64,000 bases of DNA from DATGMS01 sp035303945 (GTDB taxonomy: Bacteria; Bacteroidota; Bacteroidia; Cytophagales; Cyclobacteriaceae), in the NCBI GenBank assembly GCA_035303945.1, contig DATGQZ010000032.1, positions 41,759 to 105,758 on the forward strand, in the 5' to 3' direction. The position numbers and the translations under genes are program-made. This document shows, piece by piece, positions 17,755 through 26,935 of the stretch. Positions within the stretch are counted from its first letter, which is position 1. Each line of letters starts with the position of its first letter. The notes under the pieces were generated by a model that saw only the letters and a program-made list of their open reading frames with translations, was not told where the DNA came from and searched no databases.

Positions 17755-18219
17755 TTATAAAAAGTGATACAAGAACACCAGGTTGGCTACGAATGCAGGC
17801 TTTTTTTGATTTCTGATTTCTAAAGTGACTTTGATCTCGGTTTTGATCGTACCCCTAAGATTGGTAATATTTTCCATTTTGGCATGAAGCCTTACCTCAT
17901 CATTCACCAGAACGGGTTGTGCAAAGCGCAAAGATTCCACACCGTAGTTCACCATCATCTTTAGATTGTTTACCTGAACAATCTGTTCCCATAAATAAGG
18001 GACAATGGAGAGCGTGAGATAACCGTGAGCAATGGTGTTTCCAAATGCACCTTCTTTTTTTGCCCGTTCGGGATCGGTATGGATCCATTGGTGGTCAAGC
18101 GTGGCTTTGGCAAACAGGTTAATCTGTTCCTGTGTAATAGTGTGATAGTCTGACACTCCCAAATCCTGTCCCACGTACTGTTGGAACTCCTCAAAACTAT
18201 TGATGATAAGTTGGCTCAT
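17755..18219 (-). CDS. MaoC-like dehydratase
   Basis: MaoC/NodN-type hot-dog-fold hydratase of 154 residues, which hydrates enoyl-CoA-like substrates. The hydratase pattern is clear: ITQEQINLFAKATLDHQWIHTDPERA at about 30-55 with the catalytic Asp and His, then GNTIAHGYLTLS at 60-71. The start at 18219 (MSQLIINSF) was chosen because the frame upstream has no family similarity. No acyl-CoA gene lies beside it, so the pathway is not evident; a role in fatty-acid or branched-chain metabolism is the default for the family. Confidence 0.85.
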   Translation of the reverse strand: MSQLIINSFEEFQQYVGQDLGVSDYHTITQEQINLFAKATLDHQWIHTDPERAKKEGAFGNTIAHGYLTLSIVPYLWEQIVQVNNLKMMVNYGVESLRFAQPVLVNDEVRLHAKMENITNLRGTIKTEIKVTLEIRNQKKPAFVANLVFLYHFL

Positions 18220-18367
18220 ATCAATTAAAATAGAAAGCTCGAAGGTAAAATAAATTTTGGGAGAAGGAAACAATCCTTTGCATGTTTTACAATTAAGCGT
18301 AGTTTTACGGCCAAAAGCAAACCGGCTTAGGATCAGACTGTTTATGTTATAAATTTAGAATTATATT

Positions 18368-18391
18368 TTTTGATAAGATAACTTATCAAAA
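18368..18391. promoter_or_regulatory. Perfect inverted repeat upstream of the transglutaminase-like operon
   Basis: TTTTGATAAG and CTTATCAAAA separated by ATAA form a perfect 10-bp palindrome ending 15 bases before the ATG at 18407. Just upstream is TAAATTTA (18350-18357), one base from the -7 consensus, which would put the transcript start immediately before the repeat. It could be an operator or an mRNA 5' hairpin. Confidence 0.5.
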
Positions 18392-18406
18392 TGCATTTTA
18401 GCGATA

Positions 18407-20254
18407 ATGAAAAGACTTTTTAGTATTGTTTGGCTGTGGCTTGGGATCTTTTTGCCACTATTTGCGGGTGAAATGGAGTGTAAGACTGACTTTCGAGACA
18501 TTCCAATATACTCCTTGGCGAAAACAAATCATACCGTTGAGCTTACTGAAAATTATGAAATAATTTATTCAGAAGAAGTGACAGTCACAGTGCTGCATGC
18601 CGAGGGTTTGGCTCATGCTCACATTGTCATTCCTTATGACGACCTGACGACCATCACCCATTTCAGCGCAACCATCCGTAACCCGGTTACAGGAAAGGTC
18701 GTTCAAAAGCTGAAGTTAAAGGATCTGCATGACCGGAGCTGGATAGCTAATTTTTCAATATTTGAGGACAACCGACTGAAGTATTTTACCGTCCATTCAG
18801 GCGCCTTTCCCTTGGAGGTATCCTATCAATTCAGCACCAAAACCCACGGCAACTTCAATATCCCAAGCTGGCGTCCCGCTCCTCATGCTCATCAAAAGGT
18901 GATGGAAGCAAAATTGACAGTGAGTTATCCTGAAGCTATCGGCATCAGATACCTTCCAATTAACCTCCTCAGCACACCCGCACAACGGGATTCTTTGGCT
19001 AAGACCTTGCTTATATGGCAAGAGAACAGCATGCAGCCTTACGCTCCCGACCTTGGGGAAGAGCAAAAGCCTATCCTACGGCTGGCACCACTAAAATTCT
19101 CGATGGAAGGCTTCGCCTCCACCATGGAGGACTGGCAAGGGCTAGGAAAGTGGATCAACTTACTCAATCGAGACAAAGAGGAACTGCCGCAGGAAGCCAA
19201 GCTGGTGGTTGCTAATTTATCTTCTGGGCTGGAAAGGGATGAAGAAAAGATAAAGGTGCTTTACCGTTACCTCCAAGATAATTACCGTTATGTCAGCATA
19301 CAACTGGGAATAGGTGGCTGGATGCCGATGGCTGCCAGGGATGTTTATAGGCTGAAGTATGGGGATTGTAAAGCTTTGACTATGCTGATGAAAGCATTAT
19401 TGCAGGAAGCAGGGATTGCTTCCCACTATAGCCTGATCAAAGCAGGACAAAATGAAAAGGATATCAACACAGACTTTCCCTCCAACCAATTTAACCATGT
19501 GATACTACAAGTACCGATGGCGGACACGCTATGGCTGGAATGTACCTCACGTACTTTGCCTGCAGGGTTTTTGGGTCAATTCACCATGGACCGAACCGCT
19601 TTGGTTATAAATGAGCAGGGCGGGTATTTAACTCCTACGCCCGATTACAAAAGCAGCAAATTCAATCAAATCCAAAGCAAATCTGCTATTCGGCTTTTGG
19701 AATACGGAGCCGCAGAATTGACACAAAAAATTGAATGGAAAGGATTTGGAGCTGTGCCCTTTATCCAAATAAAAACACAAAAAGATCAAGCTGAAACCCA
19801 AAAGGCTCTTTACAACCACCTGGCCACCAGAGGAGGGCTATACATGGATAGTTACGAGTTAGAGGTCAGTGCTACGGAAATTCCCACTGCCCATCTCTCG
19901 CATCAGTCTCATTTAGAGCGATTTTATCAGAGTACTGCCAAAAGAATAATGATCACACCCTATCTGAGGCGACTAACCCAAAGTGACATACCAAATGGCC
20001 ATTTATGGCTTGAAGAAACACTTGAGATAAAAACAACAGGAGGATTGGAAGCAGAAGCTTTGAACCCCATAAACCTTCAAGAAGATCACTTTGACTACAA
20101 TAAACAGATCCACTTCGAAAATGACACACTTACCATCTATAGAACGATCAAACTGCATTTTGTTGAAGATGCTTCAGAATCCGCCATTTCGCAGACCTTA
20201 GAACGTCTCCACAAGCTCGATCAACAACCTTTACTGCTTAAGAAAATTAACTAG
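18407..20254 (+). CDS. Secreted DUF3857 and transglutaminase-like protein
   Basis: Exported protein of 615 residues. Signal peptide 1-20, then a DUF3857 domain (about 40-210) and a transglutaminase-like cysteine protease fold (about 240-400). The likely triad is intact: Cys321 in KYGDCKALT, His364 in FNHVIL and an acidic residue in LWLECTS (Glu378; the usual residue is Asp). A C-terminal domain of about 200 residues follows. Known members of this fold act as cross-linking or proteolytic enzymes, but the substrate of this Bacteroidota group is unknown. It is followed six bases later by a paralogue without the triad. Confidence 0.8.
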   Translation: MKRLFSIVWLWLGIFLPLFAGEMECKTDFRDIPIYSLAKTNHTVELTENYEIIYSEEVTVTVLHAEGLAHAHIVIPYDDLTTITHFSATIRNPVTGKVVQKLKLKDLHDRSWIANFSIFEDNRLKYFTVHSGAFPLEVSYQFSTKTHGNFNIPSWRPAPHAHQKVMEAKLTVSYPEAIGIRYLPINLLSTPAQRDSLAKTLLIWQENSMQPYAPDLGEEQKPILRLAPLKFSMEGFASTMEDWQGLGKWINLLNRDKEELPQEAKLVVANLSSGLERDEEKIKVLYRYLQDNYRYVSIQLGIGGWMPMAARDVYRLKYGDCKALTMLMKALLQEAGIASHYSLIKAGQNEKDINTDFPSNQFNHVILQVPMADTLWLECTSRTLPAGFLGQFTMDRTALVINEQGGYLTPTPDYKSSKFNQIQSKSAIRLLEYGAAELTQKIEWKGFGAVPFIQIKTQKDQAETQKALYNHLATRGGLYMDSYELEVSATEIPTAHLSHQSHLERFYQSTAKRIMITPYLRRLTQSDIPNGHLWLEETLEIKTTGGLEAEALNPINLQEDHFDYNKQIHFENDTLTIYRTIKLHFVEDASESAISQTLERLHKLDQQPLLLKKIN

Positions 20255-20260
20255 CCAAAT

Positions 20261-22195
20261 ATGAATAAAATTCTATATGCTTTTAAAAAGCTGTTGCCCC
20301 TTTTGCTGCTTACAGTTTACCTCTCCGCTACTGCACAGGAGATGAAATTCGGTAATTACAGCGCAGCAGAAATCGCGTTGACACAATGCGAATTTGAACC
20401 TGAAGCAGGAGCAGTGGTACTGGGAGAAATAGGAAGAAGCTATTTTATCATTCCCCTTCTTCATACGAACAAGCACATCCGACTCAAAATCCTTGACAAT
20501 AAATCGGCTGAAAAGGGTGACGTAGTTATCCGATACTATGCCGGAGATAACCAACAAGAGATGATCGTTGATCTCAAAGCCCAAACCATGAATATGGTTG
20601 ACGGCAAACAGGTTATCACCAAACTTTCAAAAAAAGATTTTTATGAAGTGGACGCGGGGAATGGCTATAAGGAAATCCGCTTTACTTTTCCCAAAGTAGA
20701 AGCCGGAGCCATTTTGGAATATGAATACAAAATCATCTCCAAAAACCTTACCTTCTTGGACGGGTGGGTATTTCCTAATGAAATCCCAACCCGCTTTTCT
20801 ACATACAGTATTGATATTCCTGAAGGGCTTGACTATAAGATGTTCGGTCAAGGAATACGCTTTGCCGAAGTTAACGCCAATCGTCCCCCCAACAAGGCAG
20901 AGTGGACCTTGACCGCGCTCAAATCCATTAAACCTGAGCCTTACATGAATAACTTTATCGACCATGTGGATAAGGTCGAATTTCAACTGGCTGGATACAT
21001 CCCCGCCAATACAGGAGGTTATACCGGACCCAAAGGCTACCAGACAGTACTCACTAACTGGCAGGCCTTGTCGGACGACCTTTTCGCCATCGATAGGTTC
21101 AAAAGCTATTTCAGAAACAATTCCCTCACCAAATCCCTTCAGGACATCCCTCTTGCCGGAGAAAGCCCTATTGAAAAAGCAAAGAGTGCTTACGCGTATG
21201 TGCAGCAGCATTTTACCCATAATGGAAAGTTTGGATTTGTGCCATCCCAGACACTAAAAGATACCTGGAACAATAAAACCGGCAGCATCGCTGATCTAAA
21301 CCTTTTGCTCTTGGCCATATTAAATGAACGTGACATTCAAGCGCATCCGGTGCTGATTAGCACCAAAGGAAATGGGAGAGCACAACTCATACCCTTTCCT
21401 TATGCTTTACAATTTAATGAGTTACTTATCGCAGCCGATATAGACAGCACACCTGTATTGTTAAATGTGTATGATAAGCAGGTGCCTTTTGGATATCTCC
21501 CCTTGGATAATCTTGTAGAGGAAGGACTTGTAGTGAAAAGCAGCGACAGCCAAATCATTCCCCTTCAAACCAACTACAGGTCTGGAATCCAACAGATGGT
21601 GAACATCTCTCTTTACGAAGGTAAGGTGCTATTTGCTCATCAGATAAGATTTGCAGACTTTGATGCTATAGATTACACAAAAAGGAGAGCAAAGCAAACG
21701 GAAGCTGACTGGCATGCTTTGTTCAATCTCCACAATGCTGATATAGTATTCGACGCAGAGGAAAAAGATATCTCTACAAAAAGACAGCAGTTGCAAACTT
21801 CCTTTAAGCTGTATCGCGATTATGAGGAAAGTGAGCTACTTTTGGTCCAGCCATTTCCTATCGCAAGGATGACGGAAAATCCTTTTACAGCTACAGAAAG
21901 AAACTTTCCCGTCGACTTCAACTTTAATTTTGCCGATTCCTATACCTCCATATTGGAAATACCTGATAACTATGAATTAGATGATTTTCCGGAAGAATTG
22001 ATCGTTGCACTTCCGGACGATATCGGTTCTTTTATGTACCGACCTGTACTTATTAAAAACACGCTGAAAATAAATTTCGTATGGCAGCTCAATAAAACCA
22101 TGATTGATGCAGCAGATTACCCCGCTTTGAAAAGTTTTATGGAGCAAGTCACCGGAAAGCTGAAAGAACCGATTATTCTCAAAGCTAAGCTGTAG
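20261..22195 (+). CDS. DUF3857 protein with a degenerate transglutaminase domain
   Basis: Paralogue of the preceding gene, 644 residues. Signal peptide 1-26 ends at ATAQ, followed by DUF3857 (about 50-230) and a transglutaminase-like fold (about 265-420). The three catalytic positions are all changed: the Cys region reads GSIADLN (residues 341-347), the His position reads FNELLI (385-390) and the acidic position reads LLNVYD (400-405). It should therefore be inactive as an enzyme and may act as a binding or partner subunit. The spacing of six bases to the active paralogue points to one transcript and possibly a joint complex. Confidence 0.8.
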   Translation: MNKILYAFKKLLPLLLLTVYLSATAQEMKFGNYSAAEIALTQCEFEPEAGAVVLGEIGRSYFIIPLLHTNKHIRLKILDNKSAEKGDVVIRYYAGDNQQEMIVDLKAQTMNMVDGKQVITKLSKKDFYEVDAGNGYKEIRFTFPKVEAGAILEYEYKIISKNLTFLDGWVFPNEIPTRFSTYSIDIPEGLDYKMFGQGIRFAEVNANRPPNKAEWTLTALKSIKPEPYMNNFIDHVDKVEFQLAGYIPANTGGYTGPKGYQTVLTNWQALSDDLFAIDRFKSYFRNNSLTKSLQDIPLAGESPIEKAKSAYAYVQQHFTHNGKFGFVPSQTLKDTWNNKTGSIADLNLLLLAILNERDIQAHPVLISTKGNGRAQLIPFPYALQFNELLIAADIDSTPVLLNVYDKQVPFGYLPLDNLVEEGLVVKSSDSQIIPLQTNYRSGIQQMVNISLYEGKVLFAHQIRFADFDAIDYTKRRAKQTEADWHALFNLHNADIVFDAEEKDISTKRQQLQTSFKLYRDYEESELLLVQPFPIARMTENPFTATERNFPVDFNFNFADSYTSILEIPDNYELDDFPEELIVALPDDIGSFMYRPVLIKNTLKINFVWQLNKTMIDAADYPALKSFMEQVTGKLKEPIILKAKL

Positions 22196-22219
22196 ACGGC
22201 AAGCTGATTTAAGTTAATT

Positions 22220-22255
22220 GAAGAAGAAGGCCTGTAATTACAGGTCTTCTTCTTC
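22220..22255. terminator. Long hairpin between convergent genes
   Basis: GAAGAAGAAG-G-CCTG pairs with CAGG-T-CTTCTTCTTC around a TAATTA loop, giving about 15 base pairs with one G-T pair. Half of it lies inside the last codons of the minus-strand ATPase gene, where it encodes an acidic EEEDL tail. There is no T-run, so termination would depend on stem strength. Confidence 0.6.
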
Positions 22256-23758
22256 ATCTAAATCGTCGGGATCACCCATATTGAACATGCTGCTAAACAA
22301 GTCTCTGAATTGCATGCCCGTTTCCAGCAGCTTTTTACTAAGCTGGCTAAATTCCGCTAATCCGTGCAAGGCAAATTCCATATAAAATTCCTTCTCGATT
22401 TCGGGCAGATGCTCTACGTATTGGGTGACAATTGTTTCAAGTCCAGGGACCGCATGTAAGGCAGTTTTGTATGTCTTATCATCCTGGCTTGCCAAAATAT
22501 CCAACTCATTACCTTCACCAAACCAGGCTAAAGGAACCACATAGGGATTTCCCTCTTTAGCTTTTTTCTTTTGTTCAGGGGAAGGAAAATATTCGGTAAA
22601 CAAGGTCCGGATGGCTTTCCCAATGAGCGTATAGGCCACTAAACCTGCGCCCTCCTGTTCGCCTTCATACACCAGTTCCACCTTTCCCGTAATAGCGGGA
22701 ATTATGCCGATCAAATCAGCAATCCGGACTACTGTCCGTTCCTCATGATTGATATAAAGCCTTCTTTCGGCGGCAGAAATAAGATTTTCATAAGCAGATA
22801 TGGTCAGACGAGCCGACACGCCACTCTTTTCATCCACATACTCACTACTACGTGCCTCCACCGCGATTTGCTCGATAAGGTCCTTCATCAGTTCAGGTAC
22901 ATGGATTCTGTCAATGGGGCGGTCGTGCAATTTTGCCTCTTGCGCAGTAATTCTTTTACCCATTTCTATGTCCTTGGGGTAGTGGGTTATTATCTGCGAC
23001 TCTATCCGGTCTTTTAGGGGCGTGACTATACTTCCACGGTTAGTATAATCTTCTGGATTTGCAGTAAAAATAAACTGTATATCCAGCGGAAGCCTGAGTT
23101 TGAAGCCTCGTATCTGTATATCCCCTTCTTGCAAGATATTGAAAAGGGCTACTTGTATCCTGGCTTGAAGGTCAGGTAGCTCATTAATTACAAAAATAGA
23201 GCGGTTGGATCTGGGTACCAATCCATAGTGAATCACCCGTTCATCATTATAGGAAAGCTTCATGGTGGCCGCTTTGATGGGGTCCACATCGCCGATCAGG
23301 TCCGCCACCGATACATCCGGTGTGGCAAGTTTTTCGGTATAGCGATCGTTTCTATGCCACCAGAAAATAGGAGTTCTGTCACCTTTTTCTGCTATAAGTT
23401 CTCTTGCAAAGGTTGAAAGGGGCTTTAATGGGTCGTCATTCAACTCAGATCCTGCTACCACCGGCACATATTCATCCAATAAGGCGGTCATCATCCTGGC
23501 AATCCGTGTTTTAGCCTGCCCCCTTAACCCCAATAGGTTGATATTGTGTCGGGAAAGTATGGCCCTTTCAATATCTGGTATCACCGTATCTTCATAGCCC
23601 CAAATGCCTTCAAACACATCTTCTTTGCTTCTAATCTTTTTGATCAGGTTAAGGCGCAGCTCTTCCTTGATGGACTTGGGCTCGTAGCCACTCGCCTTAA
23701 GCTCACCTAGAGTACGAATGTGCAATAAATCTTTGGAACTGATTTCGCTGTATTTCAT
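22238..23758 (-). CDS. AAA+ ATPase of the MoxR/magnesium-chelatase-I-like group
   Basis: AAA+ ATPase of 506 residues. Walker A is GLRGQAKTR (about 77-85). The Walker B strand reads IFVINELPDL (about 188-197), with Asn-Glu where most MoxR proteins have Asp-Glu; I recall this as a subgroup trait, not a lesion. Sensor 1 is TANPED near 232-237, followed by a PLKDRIESQIITHYP lid. Together with the adjacent VWA protein it forms a chelatase- or MoxR-like pair, in which the ATPase remodels a target recruited by the VWA domain. The start is the ATG two bases after the VWA stop (TGAGCATG). The target is unknown. Confidence 0.85.
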   Translation of the reverse strand: MKYSEISSKDLLHIRTLGELKASGYEPKSIKEELRLNLIKKIRSKEDVFEGIWGYEDTVIPDIERAILSRHNINLLGLRGQAKTRIARMMTALLDEYVPVVAGSELNDDPLKPLSTFARELIAEKGDRTPIFWWHRNDRYTEKLATPDVSVADLIGDVDPIKAATMKLSYNDERVIHYGLVPRSNRSIFVINELPDLQARIQVALFNILQEGDIQIRGFKLRLPLDIQFIFTANPEDYTNRGSIVTPLKDRIESQIITHYPKDIEMGKRITAQEAKLHDRPIDRIHVPELMKDLIEQIAVEARSSEYVDEKSGVSARLTISAYENLISAAERRLYINHEERTVVRIADLIGIIPAITGKVELVYEGEQEGAGLVAYTLIGKAIRTLFTEYFPSPEQKKKAKEGNPYVVPLAWFGEGNELDILASQDDKTYKTALHAVPGLETIVTQYVEHLPEIEKEFYMEFALHGLAEFSQLSKKLLETGMQFRDLFSSMFNMGDPDDLDEEEDL

Positions 23759-23760
23759 GC

Positions 23761-24861
23761 TCAAAAACGCTTAGTTCTGTTTCTTCTATAGTCTTCAAAA
23801 ATTAAGTCGCCCAAACCTTTTAGGCTACTGTAATAGGCATTTCCGTTGTTGACTTTGGTAAATTCCTTCACAAATTCCTTTAGATAAGGATCAGACGCAA
23901 TCATAAAGGTCGTAACGGGTATCTTCAATTTTCTACACTGTGCAGCCAATTTCAGGGTTTCGCTGAGAATGCGGCTGTCGATACCAAAAGCATTTTTGTA
24001 GTATTTGATGCCCACTTTCAAACAAGTCGGTTTTCCATCGGTGATCATAAAGATCTGCTTATTGGGATTTTTCCTTCTTCTTAGCAGATCCATGGCAAGT
24101 TCTAAGCCAGCTACCGTATTGGTGTGATAGGGTCCGACCTGAAGATAGGGCAAATCTTTGATTTCAATTTGCCACGCATCATTACCGAATACAATCACAT
24201 CCAAAGTATCCTTGGGATAGCGTGTTTTGATGAGTTCGGCGAGGGCCATGGCGACTTTTTTGGCCGGCGTGATCCTGTCTTCCCCATATAAGATCATGGA
24301 GTGGGAAATGTCGATCATGAGTACCGTAGAAGTCTGCGTGCGCATCTCCGTCTCCACTACCTCAAGATCATCTTCCGTCAGCAGGTAATCCCCGGACAAG
24401 CCGTGGTTGGTCTGGGCATTTCGAAGTGAATCCGTAAGGGCAATTTGATCCAGCCCATCTCCAAATTGAAATGGCCGACGGTCCGTACCCCTTTCGTCAC
24501 CTAGTCCTGAATAAGGAGTACGGTGCTGACCTCCTTTACCTCTTTTCAGCCTGCCAAAAATTTCCTCCAAAGCATTCTTTCTGATCGTCTGCTCGGATTT
24601 GCCGGTAATTTTAAAAGACCCTTTTTGATTTTCCTCTGTGAGATACCCTTTATCTTTTAAATCCTCTATAAAATCACCAATGCCATAAGCTGGATTAGTA
24701 AGCCCATAACGACTGTCTAGATTGGTCAGCCAGCTTAGTGCCTCTGCTACATCACCTCCCGTCATGGTGACCAGTTGAAGAAAAATGTTCAGCAGGTTTT
24801 CAAAGGTGGTTTTAGAAGGGTCTTTTCTGGGCGTGTATTGGGTGAACCTAAATCCTTTCAT
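23761..24861 (-). CDS. VWA-domain protein, partner of the AAA+ ATPase
   Basis: Protein of 366 residues. The N-terminal 170 residues have no domain I can name and include a charged RLKRGKGGQHR stretch. A von Willebrand factor A domain fills about 178-350, with a complete MIDAS: DISHS (Asp184, Ser186, Ser188), a Thr in YHTNT (247/249) and Asp275 in ITDGKP. There is no signal peptide, so it is cytoplasmic. It is read first and its stop lies two bases before the ATG of the AAA+ gene. This architecture matches ChlI/ChlD-like and MoxR/VWA modules, whose known roles are metal insertion or protein maturation. Confidence 0.82.
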   Translation of the reverse strand: MKGFRFTQYTPRKDPSKTTFENLLNIFLQLVTMTGGDVAEALSWLTNLDSRYGLTNPAYGIGDFIEDLKDKGYLTEENQKGSFKITGKSEQTIRKNALEEIFGRLKRGKGGQHRTPYSGLGDERGTDRRPFQFGDGLDQIALTDSLRNAQTNHGLSGDYLLTEDDLEVVETEMRTQTSTVLMIDISHSMILYGEDRITPAKKVAMALAELIKTRYPKDTLDVIVFGNDAWQIEIKDLPYLQVGPYHTNTVAGLELAMDLLRRRKNPNKQIFMITDGKPTCLKVGIKYYKNAFGIDSRILSETLKLAAQCRKLKIPVTTFMIASDPYLKEFVKEFTKVNNGNAYYSSLKGLGDLIFEDYRRNRTKRF

Positions 24862-25023
24862 GTTTCCTTTCCTTGGCTTTGCTAGATCCTGTCATGGAAC
24901 AACTTTTGTTCCTATATCCCTGCAATTTCAAATAACTGCAAGAAATTAAAGATAAGGTTATTAGGAGTAATAACAACTTTATGGTCAGGCAGGTTTAACT
25001 TAATAACTAAAAAACAGGAAACT

Positions 25024-25266
25024 ATGGAAAAATATCTTATTCCTGTATTGGCCGTCACCGGCTATCTACTGGTTTACATCATTTCTATCGGCATGAATCT
25101 GCAGGTGGGTTTTATCCTTTTCATGTTCAGTTTATCCCCCATATTGATTTTATGGATGGTATACAAGGTGCTTAGAGCCAACATCATCGTCAATCACACC
25201 TTCGAAGAAAAGTGGTATGATGACTTCGCTACCAAAAAGGAGATGTGTCAAAAAGGTGTATCATAA
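25024..25266 (+). CDS. Small membrane protein, unknown
   Basis: An 80-residue protein with two hydrophobic helices (about 5-28 and 30-54) and a polar C-terminus with FEEKWYDDFATKK. I do not recognise the family. It is preceded by a purine-rich CAGGAAACT ribosome-binding region, which supports the ATG at 25024. It is a short stand-alone unit between the divergent VWA gene and the convergent susD gene. The protein could be a PspC-like or transporter-accessory peptide, but nothing in it decides this. Confidence 0.6.
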   Translation: MEKYLIPVLAVTGYLLVYIISIGMNLQVGFILFMFSLSPILILWMVYKVLRANIIVNHTFEEKWYDDFATKKEMCQKGVS

Positions 25267-25268
25267 AA

Positions 25269-25291
25269 AAAGCCGCTCGATGAGCGGCTTT
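25269..25291 (-). terminator. Intrinsic terminator of the susCD transcript
   Basis: Stem AAAGCCGCTC / GAGCGGCTTT with a GAT loop. Read on the minus strand it is followed by a T-run, so it best serves susD; the plus strand gives only a short TTT tail for the small membrane protein. Confidence 0.82.
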
Positions 25292-25312
25292 GACATATAT
25301 TGGGCATTTTGT

Positions 25313-26917
25313 TTAGTAACCGGGGTTCTGTCTCAGTCCGGGTTCTACTTTTAAGCTGTTTTCATGGAAGGGCCACAGATAATTGTGGGGCTGGAAAGAT
25401 CTGTCCTCAATTTTGAGCGATACCAAATTGCCGTTGATGTTACGGGTATGTCCCATAGCAGGCTGGTTCAACACTTGATCAGCAATTCTCCATCTAATGA
25501 TGTCGTCATAGCGCAGACCTTCACCGGCAAACTCTATCCTTCTTTCGTTTCGGATCAATTCAATCCAATCTTCCTGGGTATATGCATCGTATTCGGGCAA
25601 AGTCACATCAGCCACGGACATGTCCAAACCTGCCCTTGCCCTCACCTGATTGATATAGTCTTTGGCACGGTCATCAATATCATTCATCATGATTTTGGCT
25701 TCAGCATAGGTAAGCAAGACTTCAGCATAGCGCAACAAAGGAAAATCCATATTCCCGCTTCCTCTGAAAGCATCCGATTCATCGACAAATTTCCTAAACC
25801 AGTAACCTGACTTGCTGGCCCGCTGATTTTCGAAAAACATCGGACTGTTTTGGTTGTAGATATCAATGGTTTCTCCATAGAACTCATCCCCATGCCCCAT
25901 GATGCTGACCGCATATCTAGGATCCCTGTTTAAGGTAGGATTCAACTCATATTCTTCTTTGCTGTACAAAGGGCACTCGTCGATCGGCCGACCTTGCAAG
26001 GTCCAATAGGCATCTACCAGTGACTTTAAGGGCACTACATAAGATTCGCCATTGCTCGTCCTGTAGTGGGGACCTAGATCACGGAACGACTGCGTGGCAC
26101 TGTTGCCGTGGCTGGCCATATCGAAATGCATAATGAATTCATTGTTGCTGGACGCCCCTTCGTACTGGAAAAGGTCCCCATAGTTGTGATACAATTCGTA
26201 TTTTCCGCTTTCTATAATCTCCGTAGCGAGTTTGGCAGCCAGCTCATACCTTTCATAATATAGGGCATAGCGCATGGTTAGGGCCTTCAACGAGTTTTGG
26301 TTAAACATATACTTGTCAGAAGTATATTCATCGATCGGCAGTCTGGAAGCTATTTCCTCAGCCAGGGGAAATAGGGTGTTTAAGATCTCATCCCTAGGAG
26401 TAGCGGGCTGAAGCGCGGAGGTAAGGTCCGCTGGCTCCAAGAAGAAGGGAACATCTCCCCACTGAAAAGTCAGCTTGAAGTAGTGCCAGATCCTCAAGGC
26501 TTCCAAGATACTTTTGTATTTAACCCTCACAGACTCATCTTCCACATAGGGAACATCCGTGTTGGCAATAAAGGTGTTCAACCTTCCCAGATGTTTCATC
26601 TGCAATTCGTAGTAATACAAGAAAGCTGACGTATTGCTGTTGATGTTGCCGTTGGCTATCCGCTGGTGATGATGGCCTTCTACCCTGCTGTAAGCATTAT
26701 CCGACTTGCCATCCTGCAGGTAGAATAAGGTTTGGTGTACGGTAGGATGGGTAAATACATCAAGGTAACTACTGTACACTACGCGCCTTAAATCCTCTTC
26801 CGTGTTAAAAAACTCCACAAAGGAAGTAGCCGTAGGGTCGGTTTTGTCTAGGAATTCTTCACAACCCATAAATAAAAGAGTCATGAAGATCATAAAATAT
26901 ATCCTTAGTTTTTTCAT
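25313..26917 (-). CDS. SusD/RagB family nutrient-binding outer-membrane lipoprotein
   Basis: SusD-type surface lipoprotein of 534 residues that captures glycans and hands them to the SusC channel. The lipobox FMGC puts the lipidated residue at Cys19, followed by EEF as in many SusD proteins. The TPR-like fold is marked by SALQPATPRDEIL and by a late RLRYAEVLLTYAEAKI-like segment (LLRYAEVLLTYAEA near 400) and the terminal RRIEFAGEGLRYDDIIRW stretch. It lies 18 bases downstream of susC in one transcript. The bound glycan cannot be inferred from sequence. Confidence 0.95.
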   Translation of the reverse strand: MKKLRIYFMIFMTLLFMGCEEFLDKTDPTATSFVEFFNTEEDLRRVVYSSYLDVFTHPTVHQTLFYLQDGKSDNAYSRVEGHHHQRIANGNINSNTSAFLYYYELQMKHLGRLNTFIANTDVPYVEDESVRVKYKSILEALRIWHYFKLTFQWGDVPFFLEPADLTSALQPATPRDEILNTLFPLAEEIASRLPIDEYTSDKYMFNQNSLKALTMRYALYYERYELAAKLATEIIESGKYELYHNYGDLFQYEGASSNNEFIMHFDMASHGNSATQSFRDLGPHYRTSNGESYVVPLKSLVDAYWTLQGRPIDECPLYSKEEYELNPTLNRDPRYAVSIMGHGDEFYGETIDIYNQNSPMFFENQRASKSGYWFRKFVDESDAFRGSGNMDFPLLRYAEVLLTYAEAKIMMNDIDDRAKDYINQVRARAGLDMSVADVTLPEYDAYTQEDWIELIRNERRIEFAGEGLRYDDIIRWRIADQVLNQPAMGHTRNINGNLVSLKIEDRSFQPHNYLWPFHENSLKVEPGLRQNPGY

Positions 26918-26935
26918 GTTGTTTAGCCTTTTGGA

